Positions 12,301-24,050 of a stretch of DNA of 64,000 nt are shown here, piece after piece. Within the stretch, counting starts at the first letter, position 1. Each line of letters starts with the position of its first letter. Below the pieces are notes generated by a model. It was not told where the DNA came from. It searched no databases and saw only the letters and a program-made list of their open reading frames with translations. Origin of the DNA: Congeria kusceri (Eukaryota; Mollusca; Bivalvia; Myida; Dreissenidae); assembly GCA_027627225.1 (NCBI GenBank), contig JAPFQT010000163.1, positions 417,475 to 481,474 of the forward strand, in the 5' to 3' direction. Made by a program: the position numbers and the translations under genes.

Positions 12301-13052
12301 TACGCAGACTCAATAGTTGAGCAGGCTGTCTTGGGACATGTCTTGTTGATACTCAAGGTTTTACCTTGGAGCTGAGGGCTAATTAGCTAGACAAGTACAT
12401 GTAACTTCAGACCATTACCACATGCCTCTGAAAACCTGTCACAATAGGTATGCAATCATCTGTGCCATTTCTCATAGAGTTTGTTGGGCCATCATGACAT
12501 TTATTCCTGTTTCATTTTGTTTAGATTTAGTATGTTTTAAATACAAACGTCATGATTATTTCTAAGAAACCCATCATTTCATATCATTAACATTTTGTTC
12601 AAAGATGCTGAAATCTTATTCGTTGACACAACAACATGAACACAACTGGTTTTCTTTGATAAATTGTTGTTTTATAGTGTGTTTTTAAATTGTGCTTAAT
12701 GCAGGTCTTAGTTTTATAATCATGTGCATTTTCAAGTACACTTACAAATACATTTATCACGTATTTATTGATCAGAGAAAAGACAATATTCTCTATAAAA
12801 CAAACATGGGACACTATTCATTTTCCAAAGTATATTCACACCATCATAGTTTGACTGTGAAACGACTGTTATAATACGCTCAAAGCAAGCAAACAATCGG
12901 CACTGTTTAAGTAAAGTTCTGTATTAAAACACCTTTGAAACATGAGTCTGCAATTAAATGCTTTTAAGGATGTTTTTTTGGACAATATATACCAGTATGG
13001 AATGTTACCATTTCTGGTAATTGGCACTTATTTTATATGTTCTATCTTTTAA
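12300..13052. other. Intron-like sequence, no feature identified
   Basis: The open frames at 12599-12814 and 12692-12874 overlap on opposite strands and look random. Confidence 0.35.
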
Positions 13053-13054
13053 AG

Positions 13055-13150
13055 ATACTGATTCAGATCCTTTTCATGTGGACAAGTTCCAGACTGATTC
13101 ACAGAGTGACGAATATATTAGTGAAACAGATAGTGGAGACTCGTCTATAG
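13055..13150 (+). CDS. Acidic exon, probably part of the SET-like gene
   Basis: An acceptor 'tatcttttaaag' precedes a frame reading TDSDPFHVDKFQTDSQSDEY then ISETDSGDSSI, ending in phase 1 at a GTATGA donor. It is rich in Asp, Ser and Glu, so it would be a disordered acidic segment. It lies on the same strand 2.5 kb past the SET exon and its outgoing phase matches the next small exon. Attachment to the SET gene is inferred from position. Confidence 0.5.
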   Translation: MLIQILFMWTSSRLIHRVTNILVKQIVETRL

Positions 13151-13294
13151 GTATGAAACAAACATATTATTAGATAATTGAATGAAAAAAGCACGCACAC
13201 ATTAACATTTATATTGAAAGACTCAAGATAATAAAAAAATAATATGTTAGTGTTAAATGTTTGTTAGATCTTAAGTATTCTTTTATTTCCTTAG

Positions 13295-13322
13295 TTCCAG
13301 TTCAAAGAGAAACTAATCAGAG
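13295..13322 (+). CDS. Small exon following the acidic exon
   Basis: An acceptor 'ttatttccttag' is followed by about 28 nt. Joined in phase 1 these read VPVQRETNQR, before a GTAATG donor. The phases fit the previous exon. No later exon of this gene is visible before the triplet-repeat domain starts near 14.2 kb. Confidence 0.4.
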
Positions 13323-14227
13323 GTAATGCATTTGCCTATTATTCTCTAATATATTAATTTACTTCCTAAGGAAATCCTCCAAATACATTCTGATATCATT
13401 TAATTGTTATTTTTTGTTATCACCTTTTGTCTACTGTGCGTCGTCTGTCATCATTTTCATCATTAAAATGACATCTCTTAACTGTTGGCAGATTTTCATG
13501 AAACAACAGGAAGCTATACTTCTGTATGTTTCGTCTGCGATTATTGCGTCTAAAGATTCTTTATGGACAGTAAACATATCTGATTGCAAATTAAATGTTA
13601 ATGACTTAAAACATTTTTGAAAGAAAAGGTCTTATGTATTACAAGTTGCAACCGTGTGGTCTGTAATCACATCTACAGGCTACAGGTATAGTCTATTTAC
13701 ATTTATTTGATAGTGTATACATGTACTCCATTTACTTGCAGATTGGTGAAATCGTGATTTTCTTTTTATAAGCACACTGCAATCACCTGTATTTAAATAG
13801 TCTGATTTACCCGTATTGATCCGTCCATGTTTATAACGATTATTTCGGCAATGCTACCAGCAAATGTAACCGGAGAAATTGCTAACTTGATAATGCGATT
13901 ATTGCAAAATGTGTTATTTTTAAAATGCAGTAACATCATGTATAATCAAAAACAGTGCAACATGATAGGAAGAGGTCCTTTGCTATAGCAATGTATAATA
14001 ATAATAATGTGTTCTGAAATCTACAGATATTTACTCTATCAGTACAATACTTACTTGTAATTAGTGTTGTACAGAAGCTATTATATTTAACATAACCCCT
14101 GTAATAAGAGGCGCATCATGGATGAGTATACATGTAGATGATCCTACAGGTGCACTCTTGAGCGAATATATTTATTTTACACAAATATATTTACAGATCC
14201 ATATAAACAATGTACTTTATATAGAAA
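13323..14227. other. No feature identified
   Basis: AT-rich sequence. The 68-codon frame at 13414 has no homology I recognise. Confidence 0.3.
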
Positions 14228-14267
14228 TGCCAACACTAGCAGCAGTAGAAGTAGTAGTAATAGTAGA

Positions 14268-14300
<33 letters not shown>

Positions 14301-14790
14301 GGTCGTGGTGGTGGTAGAAGTAGTAGTATAAAATATAGTAGTAGAAGAAGTAGTGGTATAAGTAGTTGTAGTAACAGTAGTACTATAACTAACACCACCC
14401 CCTATACTACTCCTCTTACTACCACAACCACAACTTCTATTCCTCTGAGTATTGCTATTGCTAATGTAAGTAGTAGTAGTAGCAGAAGTAGTAGTATGCG
14501 TAGGAGTAGTAATAATGGTGGTGGTAGTGTTTGAAGAAGTCGGAGGTTTAGCAGTAGTGTGGTGGTGGAGTAAATCTTAGTTGCAGGAATTGCAGAAGTG
14601 GTTTCGCTTGTGTTAGTAGTAGTAGTGGTGTTGAAAGTGTTAGTATTCGTCGGAGGAGTAGAATGTTGGTTGTGTTCGTGTTAATAGCAGTCGGAAGAGA
14701 AGTGTTGGTGGTGATGGTAGTGATATAAGTAGTTTTACCATAGTTGTAATAGTAGTAGCTGTTGCGATAAAATAGTATTAGTGAAAGTTA
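14228..14790 (+). repeat. Interrupted (AGT/GGT)n triplet array
   Basis: Imperfect 'gtagtagtagt' and 'ggtggtagt' runs grade into a degenerate minisatellite with 'cggaggagtag' and 'gtgttagtatt' motifs. The valine-, leucine- or serine-only frames on both strands are products of the triplet and not genes. Confidence 0.85.
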
Positions 14791-14857
14791 CTGTTGTCCT
14801 GGTAAAGGAGTAGCAGTAGAATTAGCAGTTGAATCAGACATAGTACGGTAACATACT

Positions 14858-14863
14858 GTTATG
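14858..14863 (+). repeat. Target-site duplication, left copy (GTTATG)
   Basis: GTTATG directly precedes the inverted end TACGGTG. The same six bases follow the right end at 15688-15693. A 7-bp reading (GTTATGT) is also possible. Confidence 0.65.
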
Positions 14864-14929
14864 TACGGTGTCCTGGTACCGCAATCGTAGTTTCGCGACT
14901 TCGATCTGTGTTTATGAAATGGAGCGCCG

Positions 14930-15010
14930 ACACGATACGCCGAGGCGCCGACACCATTCACAGAAGCGCCGACACGATGCGCCGAAGCGCCGACACGATA
15001 CGCCGAAGCG
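14930..15010 (-). repeat. 21-bp minisatellite, left outer block
   Basis: About four units of the type 'gcgccgacacgatgcgccgaa' occur in this block. Its reverse complement fills 15091-15345, so the block lies in inverted orientation to the next one. Confidence 0.8.
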
Positions 15011-15090
15011 ATATACACGTCGCAATCTCGTGTGTTTTTCATATGTGGCTATGAAATTGGGCGAAGATACGAAGATTCTACGTTCATATC

Positions 15091-15345
15091 GCTTCGGCGC
15101 ATCCTGTCAGCGTGTCGGCACATCGTGTTGGCGCGTCGGCGCATCTATTCGGCGCTTTGGCGTATCGTGTCGGCGCCTCGGCGTATCGTGTCGGCGCGTC
15201 GGCGTATCGTTTCGGCGCGTCGGTGCATCATCTCAGCGCGTCGGTGCATCGTCTCAGCGCGTGCATCGTCTCAGCGCGTCGGTGTATCGTCTCAGCGCGT
15301 CGGCAAATCGTCTTGGCGCGTCGACGAATCGTATCATCCCGTCGG
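15091..15345 (+). repeat. 21-bp minisatellite, left inner block
   Basis: About 12 units of the type 'cgtatcgtgtcggcgcgtcgg' occur here with point variation. It is the largest of the four blocks. The copy-number difference from the matching right block accounts for much of the asymmetry of the palindrome. Confidence 0.8.
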
Positions 15346-15359
15346 CGATCTCAGAAAAG

Positions 15360-15460
15360 GAAGGGCGCCGACGACCCGATACGATACGCCGACGCGCCGA
15401 CGAGATTCGCCGAAGCGCCGAGACAATGCGCCGACACGATGCGCCGGCACGCCGACTCGA
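15360..15460 (-). repeat. 21-bp minisatellite, right inner block
   Basis: These are reverse-complement units such as 'cgatacgccgacgcgccgac'. The orientation flips at about 15350, which marks the centre of the palindrome. Confidence 0.75.
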
Positions 15461-15552
15461 TGTATCGAAGCGATTTGAACGTCTTTGCCTTCGTATCTTC
15501 GCCCAATTTTATAGCAACATATGTAAACACACACGAGATTGCGACGTTTATA

Positions 15553-15645
15553 TCGCTTCGGCGTATCGTGTCGGCTCTTCGGCGCATCGTGTTGGCTCTT
15601 CGGCGTATCGTGTTGGACCCTCGGCGTATCGTGTCGCCCTTTCAT
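15553..15645 (+). repeat. 21-bp minisatellite, right outer block
   Basis: About four forward units such as 'ggcgtatcgtgtcggctctt' occur here. They form the inverted partner of the 14930-15010 block. Confidence 0.75.
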
Positions 15646-15687
15646 AAGCACAGGTCGAAACTACGATGGCGGTAACAACACACCGTA

Positions 15688-15693
15688 GTTATG
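15688..15693 (+). repeat. Target-site duplication, right copy (GTTATG)
   Basis: Directly repeats 14858-14863. In the empty homologous site near 24.16 kb (reverse strand) the same place carries a single 'gagcatgtg', consistent with a 6-7 bp duplication on insertion. Confidence 0.65.
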
Positions 15694-15867
15694 TGAAAAA
15701 CTTATTGTAATTGTTTATGTCGCTTTTTGAAATGACATTCATAGACATTCAGATATACGACTGAAACGGTTTACAAATTTGACACTGCATCAGCAGCAGA
15801 AAGAGAATCAGATTTAGATGTAGTAGCAGTAGAACTAATGGAAAGGAACGTTTGTTGTTGTTGTGAA

Positions 15868-15869
15868 TA

Positions 15870-15923
<54 letters not shown>

Positions 15924-16140
15924 CATTAGTAGTAGTAGTAGTCGTAGTAGTAGTAGTAGTAGTAGTGGTCGAGTAGTTGCAGTAGAAGTCGTAGTAGAAG
16001 TAGTCGTAGTAGTAGTAATCGTACCAGGAGGAGGAGCTGAAAAAATAGGTGGAGGAGCAGTAGGTTTAGTAGTAGAAGTGGAAGAAGTATTAGTAGGTGG
16101 AGGAGAATGAGAAGTAGTAGTAATAGTATCAGTAGTAGCT
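15868..16140 (+). repeat. (AGT)n triplet array, interrupted
   Basis: Pure 'agt' runs at about 15868-15965 grade into 'gtagaagt' and 'ggaggagc' variants. There is no protein-like frame beyond single-residue runs. Confidence 0.85.
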
Positions 16141-16193
16141 AAAGGTGTACGTGGTTTTGTTGTTTTGTTGTTATAGTAGTTGTAGAAACCGTA

Positions 16194-16232
16194 GTGGGTT
16201 GTTATAGTAGTAGTAGTAGCAATGGTGGTAGC

Positions 16233-16311
<79 letters not shown>

Positions 16312-16396
16312 ATAGTAGTAGTAGTAGCAGTAGTAGTAGTAGTAGTAGCAGTAGTAGTGGTAGCACTGGTGGTAGTAGTAGTAGTAGTAGTAGTGC

Positions 16397-16433
<37 letters not shown>

Positions 16434-16515
16434 TGTAGTTGTTGTAGTATTAGTAGTAGTAGTAGTAGTAGTTGTTGTTGTTGTTATTGTTGTTATTGTA
16501 GTAGTAGTAGTAGTA
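16194..16515 (+). repeat. (AGT)n triplet array, about 320 bp
   Basis: 'agt' units predominate, with sparse 'agc', 'aat' and 'ggt' substitutions, ending in 'tgttgttgttattg'. The poly-Ser and poly-Val frames here are artefacts of the repeat. Confidence 0.9.
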
Positions 16516-16519
16516 ATAG

Positions 16520-16790
16520 AGTAGTTTTAAACGCTAAAGCCAATCAAAACATAATATTTTGTGCTCGTACCACCGTATCACGTTTCGTTATATTGTATCA
16601 TAATTGTGTGGTGTATATATAGAGGATATTTTTTTATTGCATTGTAAGATCGTAGTTTATTTCACGAGTTCAAATGGAAAATGATATTTTCACGAGTAGC
16701 GTAGCTACGATGTAATTTCACAAAATATGTTATACCATTAATAAAACCCAATGTTTTAAACGCTAAAGCCAAACAAATCATACTGTTATA
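16520..16790 (+). repeat. Partial copies of a LINE 3'-end repeat ('aaacgctaaagccaa')
   Basis: The segment 'ttttaaacgctaaagccaa' occurs at about 16525 and again at about 16753. It occurs a third time reverse-complemented and diverged near 19168. The first copy continues with 'aatattttgtgctcgtacca', matching the sequence upstream of the LINE 3' ends listed below. Confidence 0.6.
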
Positions 16791-16799
16791 CATGATGCA

Positions 16800-18355
16800 T
16801 TGTGGATAAAATTAGCTAATTCCCATATGTAAGTTGTAAAATGTAAAAAAAAGCTTAAATCTCTATATTCAAACGTTAAAGCTTGTGTTACAAATTCTGA
16901 ACACCTGCCGTATTCTGAACTGTTTGACATAACACTTGGTGTCAAACAAGGAGAGCCTCTATCTCCTTCACTGTTTATATTATTTATTAATGATATCACG
17001 GATTATATTGATGTGTCTAAAATGTCTGTAAATGATATTGAAAAGTTATCACTATATATGTTACTATTTGCAGATGATATTGCTTTGTTTACGACTGATC
17101 CCAATAGTTTGCAGGCCCAGCTAGATAGTGTAAACCAATATTCTTCTAAATGGGACCTCAAGATAAATGTAGCTAAAACAAAAATATGTATATTTGAACG
17201 CAAAAAAACTAGAAATATTTTTACATGGAGTATAAACAATATTGATATTGAGATTGTTGATAGTTTCTGTTACCTTGGAATGAAATTTTATTAAACCGGA
17301 AGTCTTGCTAATGCTGTAAAAGCACTAACAGTACAGGCTCTGAAGGCATATAATGGCCTTATATCACTGTTTACTAGAGTATCTTAAGATATTAAAACAA
17401 AATTGTTATTGTTTGATTCGACTGTTTCACCTATTATTTTGTATGGTAGTGAGATTTGGGGCATATATGACTACAAGGAGGTAGACAAAATCCATATCAA
17501 ATTTTGTAAGCATATTCTTAGCGTTCGTACTCAAACATCCACAGTTGCCGTCCTTGGTGAATTAGGTAGATTCCCACTTTCGGTCATTTGCAGGGAATGA
17601 GCCTTAAAATACTGGTGTAAAATTATCAAAAATCCGGAATCACTCCCAAGCAAAATATTTATAGAACATATTTTAGATAACAGTTTTACTTCATTGAATT
17701 TCAAAAATAGCTGGGGAAAGGCGGTTAATAATGCATTAAATAAGCTTGGATATGGCTACTTATGGTATATGTTTGATATTAACTGTTGCTATATACCCAT
17801 GTTAAAGCAAAGGTTGCGTGACCAATATATACAGATATGGTCGGAAACTGTGAATTCTCAAAACTAATTAGAGTATTATAAAAAAAAATAAAACTGTTTT
17901 TAGGTATGAAACATATTTAGATGCTATAGACCAGGATCAATATAGAATTGCATTGACTAGGTTACGATTATGTTCACATTCTCTTGAGATTGAAACAGGA
18001 AGATAAAATAATGTGGATATAATTAATAGACTATGTAAACTATGCAATTACAATGTTGTTGAGTCAGAATTCAACTTTGTACTCTGCTGTCCCTAGTATC
18101 ATGACTTAAGGCAAAAATATAAAATTTCAAATGCTTTTAGTACTATTAATAAATTTGTTAATCTCATGTCATCAGAAAAAATTGGTTTGTTAAGACGACT
18201 TTCAAAATTGACGTACTTTGCTATGACGTACCACAATGTCATGCTTCGTGGTCTTATATTTTAATTGTGTTTGTATATATGTAAATATAACACCCTGCAT
18301 TTCCGGTTCATTACAGCTGGAGCATTTGTGTTCTCATTTTCAATTAGTATTATGA
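16800..18355 (+). mobile_element. Second LINE copy, 5'-truncated, ends in an AAT microsatellite
   Basis: The element contains the ORF2 remnant, then a short 3' UTR with 'aacaccctgcatttccggtt' and 'gttctcattttcaatt'. It runs directly into (AAT)n at about 18355-18470. The 3' UTR motif recurs in at least two further places, always next to AAT/ATT repeat. This suggests that the microsatellite is, or grew from, the element's tail. Confidence 0.8.
16833..18264 (+). pseudogene. LINE ORF2 remnant with YADD-type reverse transcriptase (FADD), multiple stops
   Basis: One frame is open from 16833 and reads DITLGVKQGEPLSPSLFILF, then LFADDIALFTTDPNSLQAQL (catalytic FADD), then the motif D/E region KINVAKTKICIFERKK and FCYLGMKF. 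It is stopped at 17292-17294, 17385-17387 and 17598-17600, with YGSEIWGIYDYKEVDKIHIK and KAVNNALNKLGYGYLWYMFD still legible between stops. After further stops near 17.87 kb the C-terminal motif CKLCNYNVVESEFNFVLCC is recognisable, and the frame ends at TAA 18262-18264. It is related to, but clearly diverged from, the LINE at 280-1988, and it keeps better palm motifs. Confidence 0.88.
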
Positions 18356-18677
18356 ATAATAATATTAAATATAATAATAATAATACAAAATTAATAATAA
18401 AATAAATAAATATATAAATAATAATAATAATAATGATAATAATAATAATAATAATAATAATGATACTACTGCTTCTGCTGCTGTTACTTTTTATATTACT
18501 ACTACTGCTGCTGCTGCTGCTGTTACTACTACTTCTTTTACTACTGCTACAACTACTTGTACTACTACTACTACTACTACTACCACTACTACTACTGCTG
18601 CTACTGCTCCTGCTACTACTACTTATAATAATACTACTACTACTGCTGCTGCTGCTACTGCTGCCACTACTATCATA

Positions 18678-18725
<48 letters not shown>

Positions 18726-18985
18726 CTAATGATACTACTGCTGTTGCTGCTTCTGCTGCTGTTACTTCTTATATTACTGCTACTGCTGCTGCTGCTGCTG
18801 TTACTACTACTTCTTTTACTACTGCTACAACTACTTGTACTACTACTACTACTACTACTTCTACTACTGTTGCTACTGCTCCTGCTACTACTACTTATAA
18901 TAATACTACTACTACTGCTGCTGCTTCTACTGCTGCCACTACTATCATTATTGTTAATAATAATAATATAATAATAATAATAATA

Positions 18986-19027
<42 letters not shown>
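18355..19027 (+). repeat. AAT, ACT/GCT and ATT triplet arrays with an internal duplication
   Basis: An (AAT)n tract leads into 'actgctgctgctgctgttac' sequence. The block at about 18461-18660 is repeated almost unchanged at about 18732-18940 (shared 'ttttactactgctacaacta'), with ATT tracts between and after. The long Leu, Asn and Ser frames are repeat artefacts. Confidence 0.85.
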
Positions 19028-19028
<1 letters not shown>

Positions 19029-19195
19029 TTGAGGATGAGAACAAAATATACCAAGGATGTAATGAGCCGGAAATACGGGGTGTTATTTATATTAAAATAT
19101 ACACTACACAATAATAATATAATACCACGAAGCATGACATGGCGGTACGAGTACAAAATATTATGATTTGACTTTAGCGTTTACAACATTGCGTT
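19028..19195 (-). mobile_element. LINE 3'-end fragment, minus strand
   Basis: The reverse complement reads 'tgtcatgcttcgtggta', 'aacaccccgtatttccggct' and 'ttgttctcatcctcaa', then (AAT)n. This matches the 3' end of the LINE at 16.8-18.36 kb. It is severely 5'-truncated, and the triplet tail is on the expected side. Confidence 0.75.
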
Positions 19196-19262
19196 GTATT
19201 AATGGTTATACATATTTTGAGAAATAACTTGGTACGTAATTTATTATAAGATTCCTTTAAGT

Positions 19263-19720
19263 TACAGAAACAATCATTGCTACTACTACATTGCTGCTGC
19301 TGATGCTACTATTACTATTACTACCACGACTACTACTACTAATATTACTACTACTACTGCTACAACTATTGCTGCACCTATATCGTCTAAATACCACAAC
19401 ACATAAAAAAGCGTATGCTACTATCACTATTACAGCTACTGCTACAAGTACTAATTAACGCGCGTACTACTGTTTCTATTACTCGTATAACAACAATACC
19501 AAAACAAAAACCTTCTACTTTACTACTACTACTATTACTACTACTGCTACTAATACTACTAACAACACTGCTGCTGCTACTGGTACTGATAATCCTCTTC
19601 CTCCTTCTCCTCCTACTACTAATAATAATACTAATGCAGCAGCTGCTGCTGCTGCTGCTAATGCTGCTCCAGCTGTTATGCTGCTGCTACCCCTCCTCCT
19701 ATTACTAGTACTACATATTT
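19263..19720 (+). repeat. Interrupted ACT/GCT triplet array
   Basis: Runs of 'actactact' and 'gctgctgctg' are broken by short unique stretches. No gene is supported. Confidence 0.8.
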
Positions 19721-19789
19721 ACACAACAACAAACGTCCCATATTTACTAGCTCTACAGCTGCTGCTGCTGAAATGGATTCTGTTTCTGT

Positions 19790-19990
19790 AGTATCAAATA
19801 TATAAACCATGTCAGTCATTTACCTGCATGCCTGGTGCTGTCTTATTTTTTAACTAAAGAAACAAACGCGACATGAACAATTACAATCAGTTTGCCACAT
19901 ACGAGCATGTTACTGTACACTGTGTAACTCAACTGCTTTTTATACTACTACCCCTTTACCAGGACAACGATAACTGTCACTAATACTACT
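19790..19990 (+). repeat. Core repeat of the triplet domain (copy 2)
   Basis: Contains 'gacatgaacaattacaatca', 'gtttgccacatacgagcatg' and 'ttactgtaca'. These are the same landmarks as the cores at 14.8, 21.6 and 24.1 kb. It then passes into 'ccaggacaacgataactgtc' and triplet sequence. Confidence 0.7.
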
Positions 19991-20904
19991 TTAGCGCCAC
20001 TACTATATACTACATTAGAACTACTACTAACACCACCACCACCGGCACTACTACTCTTCCGACTATTATTAACACTAACCCCACCACCACTTCTACTCTT
20101 CCGACTAATACTAACACTTACACCGCCACGACTTCTGCTACTCTTAATACCACTACCACCACCACCACATCTACTCGTCCAACCAAAACTAATACTCCCA
20201 GCACCACTACTATTACTCATTCGACTACTGTTAACTCTTACACCACCACCACTGATACTCCACCGACTATTACAAACACTATCACTACTACTCATCTGAA
20301 CATTACTTATACTCCTTAAACCACTGGTACTATTCCTTCTACTGCTATTAACACAATCACCACCAATTTTTCTACTCATTTCACTTCTACTGACAATGAC
20401 ACCACCACCACTTTTACTCCTCCGAACATTACTAACACTCCAAACAACACTACTACTATTACTCCGACTATTACTAACACTACCACTGCCACTACTGCTA
20501 TTTCTCTGTATAATACTAACACTACCACCACGACTATTGATTTTCCTCAAAATAATATTAAGCTGATTACTCATGCAATTCCTAGGAATAATACTAACAC
20601 TATCACAATTGCTACCACTCCTCTGAATACAACTAACAATACCAACATCACTACTTATACTTTTCCCACCAGAACTAATGCTACCACAACCACCAAAATT
20701 ATTCCTCCGACAACTCCTAACTCTCTCAGTACCACCGCTACTACTAACACTACGGCCACCGATATTGCTCCTTTGACTATAACTATCACTATCACAACCA
20801 CTGCTACTTTCCCAACTACTACTTATACCATCACCGCCACCACTAGTATGACTCCTACAACTACTACTACTAACACTACCACCACCGCCATCTTCTAAAG
20901 TCGC

Positions 20905-20905
<1 letters not shown>
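19990..20905 (+). repeat. 42-bp minisatellite inside the triplet domain
   Basis: Units with 'cttccgactattattaaca' and 'ccaccaccacttctactc' recur at about 42-bp steps (for example 20059, 20101, 20143). Because 42 is a multiple of 3, the minus strand stays open for 319 codons (20907 to 19948) with a 14-residue Ser/Gly period such as NSRKSRSGGGVSV. It begins with an ATG (MATLEDGGGG). No domain, splice or promoter signal supports translation, so I treat it as a repeat. Confidence 0.7.
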
Positions 20906-21540
<635 letters not shown>

Positions 21541-21544
21541 TCAT

Positions 21545-21700
21545 GCTGTCGGTGCAGTGTAGACAATATATAGCCAATATCAGTTATATATCTGAATGTC
21601 TGGTTCTTTAAGATTAACGAAAAAGCAAAGCGACATTAAAAATTACAATCAGTTTGCCACATATGTCACAGTACTACTTATACTACAACTGCTACCATTA
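21545..21700 (+). repeat. Core repeat of the triplet domain (copy 3)
   Basis: 'gtatatctgaatgtctgg'-like sequence is followed by 'aaaaattacaatcagtttgc' and 'cacatatgtcacagtactac'. It shows the same order of landmarks as the copy at 24.05 kb but is shorter. Confidence 0.65.
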
Positions 21701-21838
21701 CTGCTTCTACTTTAATACAACAACAATGACTTCTACTAGCAATAGTTTACGAAACAATTTCTACTTGTTCATCTGCTACTGTTACTATTTCTCATTAAAC
21801 TACTACTACTACTACTTATTCTACTAGTACTACTACTG

Positions 21839-21910
<72 letters not shown>

Positions 21911-22083
21911 GTACTACTATTACCACTACTACTACTACTACTACTACCACTACACATACTATTTCTACTACTACTACTTCTACTACTACTACTACTGGAT
22001 TCGACTTTACCAGAAACACAACAACACTAGTAGTAGTAGGAACAGTAGTAGTAGTAGTTGTAGTCGTAGTAGAAGTAGTATTA

Positions 22084-22123
<40 letters not shown>

Positions 22124-22170
22124 TGTTGTTGTTGTTGTTGTAATAGTATAAGTAGTAGTAATTGTTGTTG
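21700..22170 (+). repeat. (ACT)n switching to (AGT)n near 22.02 kb
   Basis: ACT tracts (pure at about 21838-21912) give way to AGT tracts after the short unique stretch 'attcgactttaccagaaaca'. The strand switch creates a potential long hairpin. Confidence 0.85.
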
Positions 22171-22484
22171 TGTTGAACTTGTTATTTTTAGTTTCTAAGC
22201 TACTCCTCAGACAAATACTGACACTACCACCAGCACCACTTCTACATTATCAGACCATTACAAACACTCCAACAATCTAACTACTACTACTTCTCCGACC
22301 ATTTCTAAGACTACCGCCAAAACCACCTACTTATTCGACTACTATTAACAATAATATCGTCACCATCTTTACTTATCCAACAAACGCCTCTGCTACAACA
22401 CACTGGCAACACTTACACTGCCACCGCCACTTCTACTCATTCGACTACAATTAAAACACACCACCGCTTACCACTACCATTTTT

Positions 22485-23720
22485 CCTACCACAGCTACTA
22501 CTCCTACCACTGCTTCTACTGTTACTACTTCAACAAAAACAACTACTACTCCTACCACTGCTACTACTCCTACCACTAGTACTACTCCTACCACTGCTAC
22601 TACTCCTACCACTGCTACTACTCCTACCACTGCTACTACTCCTACCACTGCTACTACTCCTACCACAACTACTACTCCTACCACTGCTACTACTCCTACC
22701 ACTGCTACTACTCCTACCACTGCTACTACTCCTACCACTGCTACTACTCCTACCACTGCTACTACTCCTACAGCTGCTACTACTCCTACCACTGCTACTA
22801 CTCCTACCACTGCGACTACTCCTACCACTGCTACTACTCCTACCACTGCTACTACTCCTACCACTACTACTACTCCTACCACTGCTACTACTCCTACCAC
22901 TGCTACTACTCCTACCACGGCTACTACTCCTACCACTGCTACTACTCCTACCACTGCTACTACTCCTACCACTGCTACTACTCCTACCACTGCTACTACT
23001 CCTACCACTTCTACCACTCCTACCAATGCTACTACTCCTACCACAGCTACTACTCCTAACACTACTACTACTCCTACCACTACTTCTACTACTACCACTG
23101 CTACTACTCCTACCAATACTACTACTCTTACCACTGCTACTCCTACCACTGCTACTACTACTACCACTACTACTACTCCTACCACTGCTACTCCTACCAC
23201 TGCTACTACTACTACCACTACTACTACTCCTACCACTACTACTACTCCTACCACTGCTACTCCTACCACTGCTACTACTCCTACCATCACTACTCTTACC
23301 ACTACTACTCCTACCACTACTACTACTACTACCTATGCTACTACTACTACCACTGCTACTACTACTACCACGGCTACTACTACTACCAATGCTAATGCTA
23401 ATACCACTGCTAATCCTAATACTACTACTACTCACACCACTACTACTACTCCTACCACTACTACTACCACTGCTACTACTACTACTACTACTCCTACCAC
23501 TAATACTACCACTGCTACTACTACTACTACTACTCCTACCACTACTACTACCACTGCTACTACCACTGCTAATCCCTACACTACTACTACTCACACCACT
23601 ACTACTACTCCTACCACTACTACTACTACTACTACTACCACTGCTACTACTCCTACCACTGCTACGCTTACCACTACTACTACTCCTACCACTACTACTG
23701 TTACAACTACTGTTACTACT
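22485..23720 (+). repeat. 18-bp minisatellite (ctactactcctaccactg)n and decayed flanks
   Basis: From about 22548 to 23020 the 18-mer recurs more than 20 times with single-base changes, then becomes irregular ('actactactactcctacca'). The 18-bp length keeps all frames open, giving 288- to 359-codon Ser/Gly, Val or Leu/Pro frames on both strands. These have no signal of being genes. Confidence 0.9.
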
Positions 23721-23825
23721 AAAACAACAACAGCTACTACTCTATTACTACTACTACGCCTACCACTACTACTACTCCTACCATTACTACTCCTACCACT
23801 ACTACCCCTACCACTACTACTACTG

Positions 23826-23921
<96 letters not shown>

Positions 23922-24050
23922 CTACCACTACTACTACTCCTACTACTACTACTGTTACTACTACTGTTACTACTACAATAACAACAGCTACTACTACTAC
24001 TACTATAGCTACTGCTATTACTGCTTCCACCACCACTACTTCTCCTTTTA
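23720..24050 (+). repeat. Pure (ACT)n tract with flanks
   Basis: Uninterrupted ACT from about 23816 to 23920, with looser triplets on either side. Confidence 0.9.

Larger units (their letters stand above)
14864..15687. mobile_element. Foldback-like transposon with tandem-repeat inverted arms (824 bp)
   Basis: The ends are TACGGTG and CACCGTA. The outer arms match as inverted repeats, for example 'atcgtagtttcg' on the left and 'cgaaactacgat' on the right. Each arm then has a 21-bp GC-rich minisatellite, a unique spacer and a second minisatellite in reverse orientation. The spacers at about 15011-15090 and 15460-15553 are reverse complements of each other. Long inverted arms made of short tandem repeats, with no internal gene, are the classic Foldback layout. 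GC content is far higher than the surroundings. The Arg/Ser-rich open frames (for example 14868-15647) come from the 21-bp repeat and are unlikely to be proteins. Confidence 0.75.
14812..15790 (-). repeat. Core repeat of the triplet domain, split by a foldback element
   Basis: On the minus strand the flanks contain 'acataaacaattacaata' and 'gttaccgtactatgtctgat'. These are the same non-triplet core found unbroken at 24.05-24.25 kb, and in part at 19.8 and 21.6 kb. Here it is interrupted by the insertion at 14864-15687. The orientation is opposite to the other three copies, as is the triplet strand (AGT rather than ACT). Confidence 0.75.

Noticed and set aside
14868..15675. Arg/Ser-rich proteins of 148-259 residues
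   Set aside because: Produced by the 21-bp (7-codon) minisatellite of the foldback element in several frames on both strands.
16194..16622. Poly-Ser and poly-Val frames
   Set aside because: Direct translation of (AGT)n; no unique sequence, start context or splice signal.
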